DNA of 61,399 bases from the NCBI RefSeq assembly GCF_025567625.1, contig NZ_JAOQJC010000046.1, forward strand, positions 1 to 61,399, written 5' to 3'. Of the stretch, positions 9,240 through 18,588 are shown one piece after another. The notes beneath the pieces are model-generated. The model did not search any database and was not told where the DNA came from. It saw only the letters and a program-made list of their open reading frames with translations. The stretch is from Paenibacillus sp. J5C2022 (lineage in GTDB: Bacteria > Bacillota > Bacilli > Paenibacillales > Paenibacillaceae). Numbering within the stretch: the stretch's first letter is position 1; every line of letters begins with the position of its first letter. A program made the translations under genes and the position numbers.

Positions 9240-11258
9240 ATGATGCAAAAGGACGGGAAACCTGGCCTTAAACCGTTCGCATTGGACAGCCGGCAGTGGA
9301 AGGAGTTGGGGGAAGGTTTGCACGCGACGGCTTTTATGCTTGATTACTTCGGTGACGGGGGCCGGGATATTCTGTATGCGACCGATCCGTATTTGATGGG
9401 CAGAGGGGTACATGTATATGCCGAAAATAAGAAAAGCAGAGGCCGGGTGCCGCGCTATGAAAGAGCATTCAAGCTGGAGCAAGTGACGGGATCATATGCG
9501 ATGCCGCTGCAAATCAATGACGACAGACGCTTTCATATTTTGACGTATGCCGGTACATTCCCCGACCGGGAGCTTGAACAAATGGAGCCGGACCCCGGCT
9601 GGCTGAAGCTGTACCGCAATGAAGCGAATGGGGCAATCCCCTCCTTCTCCCAAATGCCGGAACGAGTGAAGGTGAATGGCCAGTCTCTTGCCGAAGCGCT
9701 TCCGGGACTGACGCAATTGACGATCACTCCCTTTCTGACCGCTTCAGGCAAGACGGATTTAATTGTGTGCGGCACGAGCAATTGGATGCGTTACTGGCCG
9801 ATGGGCAAATATGGCGGGGGATTGAACGAACATCCGCATATGGGCTTTGGAAGAGGCTATGACGAGCATGGGGAGTGGACGGGGGAGAAGACAGCGAGCC
9901 ATATTTATTGGCTTGAAAATATCGGTTCGAACGATTATCCGGCATTTGCCGCCCCTCACCTTCTTCATCAGGTAGAATCATTCGGTCTGACGACAGATGC
10001 CCTATTGTTCGATGTCGACAAGGACGGCTTCGCGGAGCTGCTGGTCAGACAGCATACCGATCGCATGTATTATTACAAAACCAGCAATCGCCGCGTACTG
10101 CCGGAAACCCGCAAGGAGCTTCCCTGCAGTCCGCTCGCGAAAGGCTACTTCCAAACCTCGCTCTGTGCTTGCGATATTGACGGCGACGGAGAACAGGAGC
10201 TCCTTGTGACAGGAAACCCGGGAATCGTCTTCTGGCTCGATGAGCGAGACGGACAATGGACGGAGTGCTCTCCTTTGCTTCAGCAGGGCGGGGACGTACG
10301 GGGAGAGACGTTAGCCGTCCCTTGCCTCGCGGATATGGATCAAGACGGGGATCTCGATATGATTATTGGCGATGCTTCGGGATATTTATGGTATTACGAA
10401 AATCAGGCCGATATGAACGGCCGTTACCACTTTAAATCGGGAATCCGGCTGTCGGCCGGGGAAGCTATCGTTCACCATCAAGCTGGACCTGTCGGCTCGT
10501 TGCAAGGTCCCTCGGAGGCGAGGTGGGGTTACACGAACCCGCTCGTCGCCGATTGGGACGGCGACGGCAGACCGGACCTCATCGTCAATGACATTAAGGG
10601 AGAGTATTGGTGGTACAGGAACGCGGGAGAGGCCGGAGCACTTGCGCTGGAAGCGGGTAAGCCGCTCTTGGCCGGCGGTGCGCCATATATAGCTGCCTGG
10701 CGATCAAGGCCTGCAATATGGGGGGAGAATCGCTTGCTTGTCATCAATCGGGACGGCATGCTGCAGCTGCTTCGCAGAGACGGGGACGATCCGCAGATCG
10801 TCCATGAAGCGGAGTTGTTAACGTATCGCAACAAGTGCGCTATCCGCGCCTGCGGCACGGGCGGCTCTTCCGGCCGGGCCGCGCTCTTCGCATGCGATTG
10901 GGACGAGGATGGCGTGGAAGATCTTGTCATCGGCGTTCCGGCCGGTGCAAGTCATTATTTCAACGTCTGTTTTCCGCTGTTCGCTACCGTCTTCTGGCTG
11001 AAGAATGTCGGGACGAACGCAGTTCCGGTCTTTGACAGCGCGAGACTGATTACGATGAAGGATGGGACTCCTATTAATCTAGTGTGGCATCAATGTGCGC
11101 CGTGGTGCGTCGACCTGGACGGTGACGGTCGGCTGGAGCTGATATGCGGAGCGGAGGACGGAAAGGTATATAGCTGGCACAGAGACGAATTGAAATGGGA
11201 TTGGGACCCTGCGACGGATTGGAGCTTATGGAAGCATAACGGACCGGTCACGGTCTAA
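9240..11258 (+). CDS. Leaderless FG-GAP/VCBS-repeat beta-propeller protein
   Basis: About 672 residues. At least six calcium-type DxDxDG motifs are spaced along it: near residues 258 (DVDKDG), 312 (DIDGDG), 365 (DMDQDG), 438 (DWDGDG), 553 (DWDEDG) and 625 (DLDGDG). Each is followed by a hydrophobic strand such as ELLV, DMIIG or DLIV. This pattern is typical of FG-GAP/VCBS propellers, which are usually secreted, yet no signal peptide or membrane helix is visible. GAGGTGG precedes ATG 9240/9243. It follows the permease after about 10 bases, so it shares the operon. It could be a propeller-type lyase or hydrolase acting on imported oligosaccharides, or a protein exported by another route; catalytic residues cannot be assigned. 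Confidence 0.8.
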   Translation: MMQKDGKPGLKPFALDSRQWKELGEGLHATAFMLDYFGDGGRDILYATDPYLMGRGVHVYAENKKSRGRVPRYERAFKLEQVTGSYAMPLQINDDRRFHILTYAGTFPDRELEQMEPDPGWLKLYRNEANGAIPSFSQMPERVKVNGQSLAEALPGLTQLTITPFLTASGKTDLIVCGTSNWMRYWPMGKYGGGLNEHPHMGFGRGYDEHGEWTGEKTASHIYWLENIGSNDYPAFAAPHLLHQVESFGLTTDALLFDVDKDGFAELLVRQHTDRMYYYKTSNRRVLPETRKELPCSPLAKGYFQTSLCACDIDGDGEQELLVTGNPGIVFWLDERDGQWTECSPLLQQGGDVRGETLAVPCLADMDQDGDLDMIIGDASGYLWYYENQADMNGRYHFKSGIRLSAGEAIVHHQAGPVGSLQGPSEARWGYTNPLVADWDGDGRPDLIVNDIKGEYWWYRNAGEAGALALEAGKPLLAGGAPYIAAWRSRPAIWGENRLLVINRDGMLQLLRRDGDDPQIVHEAELLTYRNKCAIRACGTGGSSGRAALFACDWDEDGVEDLVIGVPAGASHYFNVCFPLFATVFWLKNVGTNAVPVFDSARLITMKDGTPINLVWHQCAPWCVDLDGDGRLELICGAEDGKVYSWHRDELKWDWDPATDWSLWKHNGPVTV

Positions 11259-11283
11259 ATCAGCGATTCAGGAGGGATTTCGA

Positions 11284-12843
11284 ATGAACAAGCCAACCAA
11301 TGACGATCTTCACGGGGAGCAACAGGATGAGAGAAGGGACCACTTATTGAGCAGAAGAAGGTTTATCGCTTCGCTGGGAGCCGCCGGTGTAGCGATTGCG
11401 GCCAGCGGCACACTCTTTCCGAAAGCAGCGGAAGCGAGCAGCATCGATGTGTTTCACGTATCCGATTACCCGTCGGTAGAAGCTGCGGTAGCGGCTGCCA
11501 ATGCAGCCGGCGGAGGCACAGTCTATATCCCGCCAGGCACTTACTGGATCAGCTCGACCATGCACATTTCATCACCGATCTATATCGTTGGTGCAGGCAA
11601 CGGGAATGACACCTCCAATACGAACGGTTCCGGCTTCGGAGTCACAACGTTAAGATGGAGCGGTTCATCCGGCGCAACAATGTTCTACTTCAAGTCGGCG
11701 ACAACGAGTCATTACTTGTTCGGGGGCGGCATTGAGAGACTCGCCATTCGCGGCGACAATGCGCTCGGGACGGCGATTCGGGGCTCAAGCGTCGGATTGA
11801 TGCGGTTCGCGACGATCGAAGTTCGTGATGTGCTGCAGCAGGGGATATTGCTGGATGCCGACAACGGTGTCCTGACGCAATTCAATACGATCGAGGACTA
11901 CTCCTACGTATATGGCGCGACTCCGCCTGTAGAGAACGCGAACGGAATTGTGCTCAGAGGCAATACGTCTGCCGGCGTAACCCAGAATCATATCATAAGC
12001 GTGAAGGGGCTAGTCCATAACGGCAGCATGCTCAGAATTGAATGGTCCGACAATAATGTTGTGGAGAAACTGTTCGGCGTTGCTTCAGGCTCTGGAACGA
12101 CCCTGTATCTGGCCAACGGGGTTGGCGGACATGCCACGTACAACTATATCCAGTACATGGTCGGGAAAGTACACGCGGAGTCGAATACGTCGGGCAATCG
12201 AATCGCCCATCTCATATCGGAGGGCAGCAATTTGAGCGCCGACCCTGGAGCGCAGCTTCACTACGAGGTGGAAGATTACGTCCGTGCGGCTCTTTATACT
12301 ACGCATAAATTTGCTATGTCGGATACGTTGTCGCTGTCCGCTGGATCGCTCACTCTGATGGGCGGTGGCGCAGCTCATGGGATATCGGCATTGCAGTGGC
12401 CATGCATCGCTATGCCGGATGGCGTATTCAGCAAGGCTGGCGTCGTGATCCCGTCGGTCAATACTTGGGACAACGGCACCATAACGACATTGACTGTGAG
12501 ATTCTCAACCGACAGTGCCAGCACTGCGGGAAAATCATTCAGACTGCGGGTTAGAGCATCCTCCTACGGCGCAGGCAGCGGAATCGCCACTCCCGAAAAA
12601 GACGTGTCCGCGCTGATAGCTGCTCCAGTATCGAGTTACTCGTATCATTCTTATGATATTCCGCTGGCTCTGAGCTATCAGATGAATGATGGGGTGTTCA
12701 TCAGTCTGGAACGGGAAGGTGCGCATAGCGGGGACACAGCCTCCGTCGAATGGAAATTGCTGGGAGTTGACATCCATTACGTCTCGGCCGGACCGTATAG
12801 TCCGGGCTCGGGCACTTACGCGGTAACGAAGCCGTACATCTAA
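11284..12843 (+). CDS. Tat-exported right-handed beta-helix protein (pectate-lyase-3-like)
   Basis: 519 residues. The N-terminus carries a twin-arginine signal, S23-R-R-R-F-I, followed by an Ala-rich hydrophobic segment ending AEA near residue 50. Next comes an N-cap segment typical of Pectate_lyase_3 beta-helix proteins (DYPSVEAAVAAANAAGGGTVYIPPGTY), then repeated short strands with Asn/Gly turns. From about residue 350 a different, probably beta-sandwich, domain follows. AGGAGGG lies before the ATG. Last gene of module A, closed by a terminator at 12885. The enzyme activity cannot be read from sequence; a carbohydrate lyase, epimerase or hydrolase are all possible. Tat export suggests folding before export or a cofactor. 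Confidence 0.82.
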   Translation: MNKPTNDDLHGEQQDERRDHLLSRRRFIASLGAAGVAIAASGTLFPKAAEASSIDVFHVSDYPSVEAAVAAANAAGGGTVYIPPGTYWISSTMHISSPIYIVGAGNGNDTSNTNGSGFGVTTLRWSGSSGATMFYFKSATTSHYLFGGGIERLAIRGDNALGTAIRGSSVGLMRFATIEVRDVLQQGILLDADNGVLTQFNTIEDYSYVYGATPPVENANGIVLRGNTSAGVTQNHIISVKGLVHNGSMLRIEWSDNNVVEKLFGVASGSGTTLYLANGVGGHATYNYIQYMVGKVHAESNTSGNRIAHLISEGSNLSADPGAQLHYEVEDYVRAALYTTHKFAMSDTLSLSAGSLTLMGGGAAHGISALQWPCIAMPDGVFSKAGVVIPSVNTWDNGTITTLTVRFSTDSASTAGKSFRLRVRASSYGAGSGIATPEKDVSALIAAPVSSYSYHSYDIPLALSYQMNDGVFISLEREGAHSGDTASVEWKLLGVDIHYVSAGPYSPGSGTYAVTKPYI

Positions 12844-12884
12844 TCTTTAAGCTGCCTGAGAATGACTCAAAGATAGGAATGAAC

Positions 12885-12911
12885 AAGCCCGGAGCCAGCA
12901 TCCGGGCTTTT
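12885..12911 (+). terminator. Terminator closing module A
   Basis: AAGCCCGGA (12885-12893) pairs with TCCGGGCTT (12901-12909) around a 7-base loop; a short T run follows. Confidence 0.75.
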
Positions 12912-12991
12912 GCTATGCGCCGATTAAGCCAAGGAGGTGTCATAGGCCCAATTTCCCCGGTTTTTTTATATTTTTATGCTTGCTTCACTTT

Positions 12992-13020
12992 TTTACACTA
13001 TGGTGCCAAGGGCATATATT
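12992..13020 (+). promoter_or_regulatory. Sigma-A promoter for the PL6/AraC genes
   Basis: TTTACA (12992-12997), a 17-base spacer and TATATT (13015-13020), each 5/6 to consensus, lie 38 bases before the PL6 start and after the module A terminator. This gives the lyase core its own promoter. Confidence 0.65.
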
Positions 13021-13058
13021 CCATAATAATAGGTACTTTACAGAAAGCAGGTGTAGTC

Positions 13059-14246
13059 ATGACTTCGATGTTTCGTGTAAGCAATAGCGACGAGCTGGCG
13101 GCAGCAATCCGTCAGGCAGGACCCGGATCTACTATTTTGTTGGAGGATGGTATCTATCATCGGAACGATTCCTATATAATAGAAGACATGCAGGGATCGG
13201 ACACGTCAGTATTCAGCATTCAGGCTGTCAATAAAGGAAAAGCCGTTCTGTCCGGCGAATCAAGTATACGTATCGTTCGCTCCTCCCATGTCCGGCTTTG
13301 GGGGCTTCGATTTCAGAATGAGCGGGGCATAGCCGTCATCCTCGATGGCTCCAGGCACGTCCATGTGGAACGCAATACGTTCGAACCGAAGCCAAGCGGC
13401 TCGAACTACAGCTTGTTGTCCGTGGTGGGAAGCGGGAGCGGCTGGAACCGCATTGCGCATAATTCGTTCGGGCCGAAGTCCGATCCCGGACCTCTCGTTA
13501 TTTTCGATGGCGACGGACGTTCGATCTCTCAGCACGATGTTATCGAGTTCAATTACTTTCACAATGTCGGGCCGCGCATTGAGAACGGACTGGAAGTGAT
13601 CCGCCTCGGCTTGTCGGGGATATCGCTATCGAACGGATATATTACGATTCAGCACAATTTATTCGAGAATTGCGACGGTGAGCCGGAGATCATCTCCGTG
13701 AAGAGCGGGCATAATACGATTCGCTACAATACATTCCTGCATTCGGCAGGACAAGTGACTTCGAGACACGGACATGGGAACCGGTTCTATGGGAACCGCT
13801 TTATCGGCGACGGCGTGAAAGAGGAGATGGGCGGCTTCCGTATATACGGCAACGACCATCAGTTATTCGATAATTATATGGAGAATCTGACTGCAGAGCC
13901 ATTGTTGATAGACGGCGGCAATTACGACGGCGGGGCCGATGGCTATCCTGCCGACCCTACAGTGGAGGAACTGAGGAAGCACTGGCGGGTGTATCGTGCA
14001 AGCGTTATCAATAATACGATTGTCAATTGCAGACATGGCATTACGATGGGCAAGAGGGTTCCATATGCACCGGAACAGTGCATCGTGGCCCACAACCGTA
14101 TGTATAGTCATACTGCCATGCCGATGATACACGAATATCATCCTACTTCGGCGGCCAACATCCATAATGTGGAGGAATCCGACGTCACGGTCGTCCAGCG
14201 GCCGGAGATTCTGACGCGAGCGGATGTCGGCCCTGATTCCAACTAA
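13059..14246 (+). CDS. Leaderless PL6-family polysaccharide lyase
   Basis: 395 residues. Right-handed beta-helix with PL6 hallmarks: NYFHNVGPRIENGLE, HNLFENCDGEPEIISVKS and QVTSRHGHGN. The predicted active site is complete: calcium ligands N176, E208, E210, the base K215 and R236. The E/E/K/R spacing equals that of chondroitinase B (E243, E245, K250, R271) and the alginate lyase AlyGC; the N-to-E distance (32) matches AlyGC. ATG 13059 is chosen because AAGCAGGTG precedes it; the longer upstream frame runs through promoter sequence. No signal peptide, unlike its two secreted relatives downstream, so it probably trims imported oligosaccharides. Beta-elimination would give unsaturated ends for the GH88 enzyme. 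Substrate not determined. Confidence 0.88.
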   Translation: MTSMFRVSNSDELAAAIRQAGPGSTILLEDGIYHRNDSYIIEDMQGSDTSVFSIQAVNKGKAVLSGESSIRIVRSSHVRLWGLRFQNERGIAVILDGSRHVHVERNTFEPKPSGSNYSLLSVVGSGSGWNRIAHNSFGPKSDPGPLVIFDGDGRSISQHDVIEFNYFHNVGPRIENGLEVIRLGLSGISLSNGYITIQHNLFENCDGEPEIISVKSGHNTIRYNTFLHSAGQVTSRHGHGNRFYGNRFIGDGVKEEMGGFRIYGNDHQLFDNYMENLTAEPLLIDGGNYDGGADGYPADPTVEELRKHWRVYRASVINNTIVNCRHGITMGKRVPYAPEQCIVAHNRMYSHTAMPMIHEYHPTSAANIHNVEESDVTVVQRPEILTRADVGPDSN

Positions 14247-14269
14247 CGCGACTACAGGAGGCTGAGCCT

Positions 14270-16621
14270 ATGGCCCACACTCAACACCGATGGACTACTT
14301 ATCTTAAGCAGCTCCGGCATAAAAATCGCAGTGTATTTCTAACCTGGATGCTCTCATACATCTCTGTCCTGCTCGTTCCGATCCTGATCAGCGGGATCAT
14401 CTACGGTGCAGCCTTGCACGTCGTGAAGACCGAAATGAACAGGGCGAATAAATCTATTCTTCTTCAGATGGAGCAAGCGATAGATAGTCAGTTCAAAGGA
14501 ATTGAGAGTCTTAGCCTTGAGGTGGGCCTGAACAAGCGCATATCTGATTTTCTCCTGGCGGATGCCGAATTAACCGATGCGGATCATTATCAGATCTATC
14601 AGATCGCGAATGATCTTCGCGTATACGAGATCGCCAACGATTTTATCGAAAGCATCTATATCTACTATAAAAATAGCGACACGGTCATCGCTCGCAACGA
14701 ACGAATGAACGGAGAAGGACTGTACGATGTCATCCGATTCGATGAAAATATGATGTACGAGACGTTCAGCGAATATTTCGATCAGCGGTATGTCAGCGAA
14801 TATCGTCCAGTCGTCATTGCAGAAGGGCGTGAGTGGTCGCCTTCGGTCATGTATGCGCAGTCCGTAGCGCTTACGATATTGGAACAACCCGGCGCGATCA
14901 TCTTGATCATGATCGATCATAACAAGCTGCTGGAGCATGCGCCCGTTCCGGAGGACAGCACAGTCCTCATTCTGGATGAGAATAATCGGGTAATCGCAAC
15001 GACAGGAAGCACACAGGACACGCCGGTCGTGCGCTATGAGGAAATGCCGGCGGAATCCGGGCAAGTGGAGAGCGACGTCTTGCACCGGCCTATGGTCGCT
15101 TCCTATACGACCTCTGCGATTACGGGCTGGAAGTACGTGATGACAACGCCGGCGAAAGTGTATCATCAGAAGATGAATGTCGTCAAGCAGCTGACATTTG
15201 CCAGTATTCTGTTATCTCTTATTGTCGGCGGGTTCGTCACCTACTTGCTGCTCAAGCGCAACTATACGCCGATTCATACGTTAATTGAGAGCTTGTCGTT
15301 CAAGGCCAGCGTTAGCTTCGACAGAGGCTCCAACGAGTTCTCCTTCCTGGAGCAGGCGCTTAACAGCACATTTCTTGAGAAGGAGGAGCTTCTCCATAAG
15401 CTGAATCAGCATAACAATACGCTGCGGTCGCACTTTTTGCAGCGGCTGCTCAAAGGGCAGCTGGAAAGTCAAATTCCGTTGCACGAGTCGTTCTCGGCAC
15501 ACGATGTACGATTCACTCAGAACGGTTTCTCCGTCATGCTGCTGCGTATTGAGCATTTCGGCAAATTCGATCAAGAAGAAGAAGATCGCGTTAGGAATCG
15601 GAGCTTGCTGCAGTTTTTGATTGCCAACGTGGTGGAGGAAGTAGCCCGGGAGTCGGCCAACGCATACGCGATAGAGCTCGACCAGGAGCTGCTGGCCTGC
15701 ATCGTCAACCATCAGCTTGCCGACCCGGCGGATCAGCGGGCGGAGCTGGAGCGAATAGCCGAAGCTACGAAGCGATTCATCTCTCAGCATACGCATGTTC
15801 AGTTGACGGTCGCTGTCAGCGCACAGCAGGAAGCGGAATACGGGATAAGCCAGGCTTTCCAGGAAGCGCTTGAAGCGATGGAATATCGCATCGTTGCGGG
15901 AAGCGGCGGTATTATTCATTATAACGATCTCGTTGGTGAGGATGGACAAGGCGCCGTTCCTGGCTATTTCTACCCGCTTAAAGCGGAGCAGCAGCTGATC
16001 GCATTCGTGCGTGAAGGACAGAAGGACAAGGCGGAGACATTCATCGGGGAGCTGATCCATAAGAACGTCATGACAGAGCCGTTCTCGTTCCACAATGCCA
16101 AGTGTCTGATGTTCGATCTGATGGCGACGCTGCAGAAGGTAATAGCCGAGATCCACACGACGAATAAGCCGGAAGTGCCGGATGGCGTGCGCGCAATCGA
16201 ACGATTGACGCAATGCCAGACGGTGGGAGAGATGAGGGAGCAGCTCTACGAGCTGCTGGAGCGAATATGCGACTACGTCAATGCCAACAGGGACTATAAC
16301 AGCAATCCGCTGATCGATAAAGTGATGAAGTATGTCCATGATCATTATCGGGATGAGAATTTGAACATATCCATGATTGGGGAGGCCTTCTCCATGACGC
16401 CTTCCTACGTATCGAAGCTGTTCAAGGAGCATACCGGAGAGTCGCTTCTGGATTTCATTAACAAGACAAGACTGGTGGAGGCCAAGTTGCTTCTCACCGA
16501 AGAGAAGTATACAATCAGTGAAGTTGCGCTTATGGTCGGTTATAACGATGTCAACACCTTCCATCGCATCTTTAAAAAGTTCGAAGGGATTACGCCCGGG
16601 CGCTACAGAGAAATCAAGTAG
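14270..16621 (+). CDS. Membrane-anchored AraC-family regulator with extracellular sensor
   Basis: 783 residues. Membrane helix at about 20-47, extracytoplasmic region about 48-300 (probably dCache-like), second helix about 307-329, a long cytoplasmic middle part, and a C-terminal AraC helix-turn-helix pair in the last 100 residues (LNISMIGEAFSMTPSYVSKLF; EVALMVGYNDVNTFHRIFKKF). This is the YesS-like one-component class that joins outside sensing and DNA binding in one chain. AGGAGG lies before the ATG. It follows the PL6 gene after 23 bases and precedes importer 2, its probable target. How a membrane-tethered protein reaches its operator is known only in outline for this class. Confidence 0.9.
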   Translation: MAHTQHRWTTYLKQLRHKNRSVFLTWMLSYISVLLVPILISGIIYGAALHVVKTEMNRANKSILLQMEQAIDSQFKGIESLSLEVGLNKRISDFLLADAELTDADHYQIYQIANDLRVYEIANDFIESIYIYYKNSDTVIARNERMNGEGLYDVIRFDENMMYETFSEYFDQRYVSEYRPVVIAEGREWSPSVMYAQSVALTILEQPGAIILIMIDHNKLLEHAPVPEDSTVLILDENNRVIATTGSTQDTPVVRYEEMPAESGQVESDVLHRPMVASYTTSAITGWKYVMTTPAKVYHQKMNVVKQLTFASILLSLIVGGFVTYLLLKRNYTPIHTLIESLSFKASVSFDRGSNEFSFLEQALNSTFLEKEELLHKLNQHNNTLRSHFLQRLLKGQLESQIPLHESFSAHDVRFTQNGFSVMLLRIEHFGKFDQEEEDRVRNRSLLQFLIANVVEEVARESANAYAIELDQELLACIVNHQLADPADQRAELERIAEATKRFISQHTHVQLTVAVSAQQEAEYGISQAFQEALEAMEYRIVAGSGGIIHYNDLVGEDGQGAVPGYFYPLKAEQQLIAFVREGQKDKAETFIGELIHKNVMTEPFSFHNAKCLMFDLMATLQKVIAEIHTTNKPEVPDGVRAIERLTQCQTVGEMREQLYELLERICDYVNANRDYNSNPLIDKVMKYVHDHYRDENLNISMIGEAFSMTPSYVSKLFKEHTGESLLDFINKTRLVEAKLLLTEEKYTISEVALMVGYNDVNTFHRIFKKFEGITPGRYREIK

Positions 16622-16640
16622 CCTCTCGGGCTTTCTTTTT
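16594..16640 (+). terminator. Two-part terminator hairpin overlapping the AraC gene end
   Basis: GCCCG (16594-16598) pairs with CGGGC (16627-16631) and GCTAC (16602-16606) with GTAGC (16618-16622), separated by a small internal loop, followed by TTTCTTTTT. It would partly separate the regulator from importer 2. Confidence 0.5.
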
Positions 16641-16663
16641 CTCGAAATAGCGGCAGTTTTCGC

Positions 16664-16713
16664 GTTTTGACACCTGTTTTTTTAGGAAATTGCGGATGAG
16701 TTGAGGTTTTGAC
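16664..16713 (+). promoter_or_regulatory. Direct repeat GTTTTGAC, candidate operator of importer 2
   Basis: GTTTTGAC occurs at 16664-16671 and 16706-16713, 42 bases apart (about four helical turns). The region before the importer 2 lipoprotein has no good -10/-35 pair, so a regulator-dependent promoter is plausible. Binding by the adjacent AraC protein is inference. Confidence 0.35.
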
Positions 16714-16795
16714 GATGGTTAACTCAGCCCAACTGGCGTTACGATGAGGATGGATTCACACACTACATTCAAGGCGAATGGAACGGAGGGTCAAC

Positions 16796-18475
16796 ATGAC
16801 AATGAATCGCAACAGCAAGAAAACACGCAGCTGGCTGAGTGTCGCAATGGGGATCGTATTGGTATTGTCACTGGCATTGTCCGCATGCTCCAACAATGCG
16901 GGAACGGGCAGTACCGGAAATACGGGCGGAAAGACGGATACAACGGAAGGCAAGAGCAATTCAGGTAACGGTGAAGGGACAGGAAAGGATGGCGGTGACG
17001 CATCTCAATCGGTCTATCCGCTGATGACGGATAAGACGTTCGAATATTGGGGAGCGATCAACGGCAATCTCATTACCTTCGCAACCAATCTGGCGGATTC
17101 GCCGATCGGCAAGGCTATCGCCGAAGCGACGGGCGTGAATGTGAAGTACATTCATCCATCAGAAGGTCAAGGAGTAGAGCAATTCAATCTGATGATTGCT
17201 TCCAGCAAGCTGCCGGATGCGATCGAATACACCTGGACTGATTATCCTGGCGGCCCCGAGAAAGCGATTGCTGACGGCGTCATCATTCCGCTGAACGATC
17301 TGATCGATCAGTATGCGCCGAATTTGAAGAAATTGCTGGCATCGGATCCGGAGCTGGACAAAATGGTGAAAACCGACAGCGGGCAGTATTATGCCTTTCC
17401 GATGGTACGCAATAACGCAGGCGTCGTCTTCAGAGGGCCCATGCTGCGTAAGGATTGGCTGGACGAACTGGGACTTGAAGTGCCAGAGACCGTCGACGAC
17501 TGGTACAACGTATTGAAAGCGTTTAAGGAGAAGAAGGGTGCAGCCGCACCGTTCACGGCGCAATATGCCAACCGGATGAATATACAGGATGCTTTCTATG
17601 GCGCATACCACACTTCATACGACTTCTACATCGATGACGCAGGCGAGGTGCGTTACGGCCCGCTCGATCCGCAGTTCAAGGATGTGCTGTCCCTGTTCCG
17701 CAAGTGGTATTCGGAAGGCTTGATCGACAAGGACTTCCCGATCGTCGACCGCAAGACGCTGGATAAGAGAATTCTCAACAACGAGGCGGGTGCAACGGTA
17801 TTCCTGCTTGGCGGAGGCATGGGCGGTTGGCTGGAATCTGCGACGGAAGAGGGCTTCGACCTCATCGGTGCGCCTTACCCGGTATTGAAGGAAGGAGAGA
17901 AGCCATTCACTGGACAACGCGACTTCAAGTATAATCCGAAGGCGAGCGTAGCGGTGACGACGTCATCGAAAAATCCGGAGCTGGTCGTACAATGGCTGGA
18001 CTACGCTTACAGCGAAGAAGGCAGCTTGCTGTACAACTTCGGAATCGAAGGCGAAAGCTATGAGATGAAGGACGGTATTCCAACCTTTACCGATATGATC
18101 TTGAAGAATGACAAGTATACTTCGCAGCAGATGCTGTCTCAGTATACGATTCCGAACGGGCCTTACCAGATGCATGAAAATAAGTCGACCAATACGTATC
18201 CGCAGCAGGATGAAGCAGTCAAAGTATGGGCCAACACCGATGCGGCGAAGCATATTCTTCCGGCGTTCATTACGCCAACCGTGGATGAGAGCAAGCAAGT
18301 CGCCCAGATCATGACCGAAATCGGAACCTATTATGAAGAGATGTTCATCAAGTTTGTCATGGGCGATGAGTCGCTGGACAATTACGATAGCTTCGTAAAG
18401 CAAATTGAGAGCATGGGCATTCAGGACGTCATCCGGATCAAGCAAGACGCTCTTGACAGATACAACAACAGATAA
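16796..18475 (+). CDS. Carbohydrate ABC importer, solute-binding lipoprotein, system 2
   Basis: 559 residues. Signal peptide with lipobox LSAC (Cys31), then a Gly/Thr/Asn-rich linker and an extracellular sugar-binding protein of the LplA type (NLMIASSKLPDAIEYTW, LRKDWLDELGLEVPETVDDW). It is more distant from the module A and B proteins than those are from each other. ACGGAGGG sits 5 bases before ATG 16796; an in-frame upstream ATG (16778) is less well placed. A GC-rich stem-loop follows the gene, which would favour more lipoprotein than permease. Placed among the lyase genes, it probably binds the unsaturated oligosaccharide product. Confidence 0.92.
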   Translation: MTMNRNSKKTRSWLSVAMGIVLVLSLALSACSNNAGTGSTGNTGGKTDTTEGKSNSGNGEGTGKDGGDASQSVYPLMTDKTFEYWGAINGNLITFATNLADSPIGKAIAEATGVNVKYIHPSEGQGVEQFNLMIASSKLPDAIEYTWTDYPGGPEKAIADGVIIPLNDLIDQYAPNLKKLLASDPELDKMVKTDSGQYYAFPMVRNNAGVVFRGPMLRKDWLDELGLEVPETVDDWYNVLKAFKEKKGAAAPFTAQYANRMNIQDAFYGAYHTSYDFYIDDAGEVRYGPLDPQFKDVLSLFRKWYSEGLIDKDFPIVDRKTLDKRILNNEAGATVFLLGGGMGGWLESATEEGFDLIGAPYPVLKEGEKPFTGQRDFKYNPKASVAVTTSSKNPELVVQWLDYAYSEEGSLLYNFGIEGESYEMKDGIPTFTDMILKNDKYTSQQMLSQYTIPNGPYQMHENKSTNTYPQQDEAVKVWANTDAAKHILPAFITPTVDESKQVAQIMTEIGTYYEEMFIKFVMGDESLDNYDSFVKQIESMGIQDVIRIKQDALDRYNNR

Positions 18476-18530
18476 GTCCATTCAATGGGCACGCAGCGCA
18501 GTAGCTTGTGACTGCCGCTGTGGAAAAGGC

Positions 18531-18554
18531 GGGGGATGGCGGGAACCGTCCCCC
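18531..18554 (+). other. Intercistronic stem-loop after the lipoprotein gene
   Basis: GGGGGATGG (18531-18539) pairs with CCGTCCCCC (18546-18554) around 6 bases, one G-T pair, no T tail. Likely an mRNA-stabilising hairpin protecting the 3' end of the binding-protein message. Confidence 0.6.
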
Positions 18555-18588
18555 TCCGATGCCGCATATGGATGAGGAGGGGTATGAG

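Noticed and set aside
15281..16564. 427-codon frame antisense to the AraC regulator
   Set aside because: Shadow with no signal peptide, motif or ribosome site; the forward gene has clear domains.
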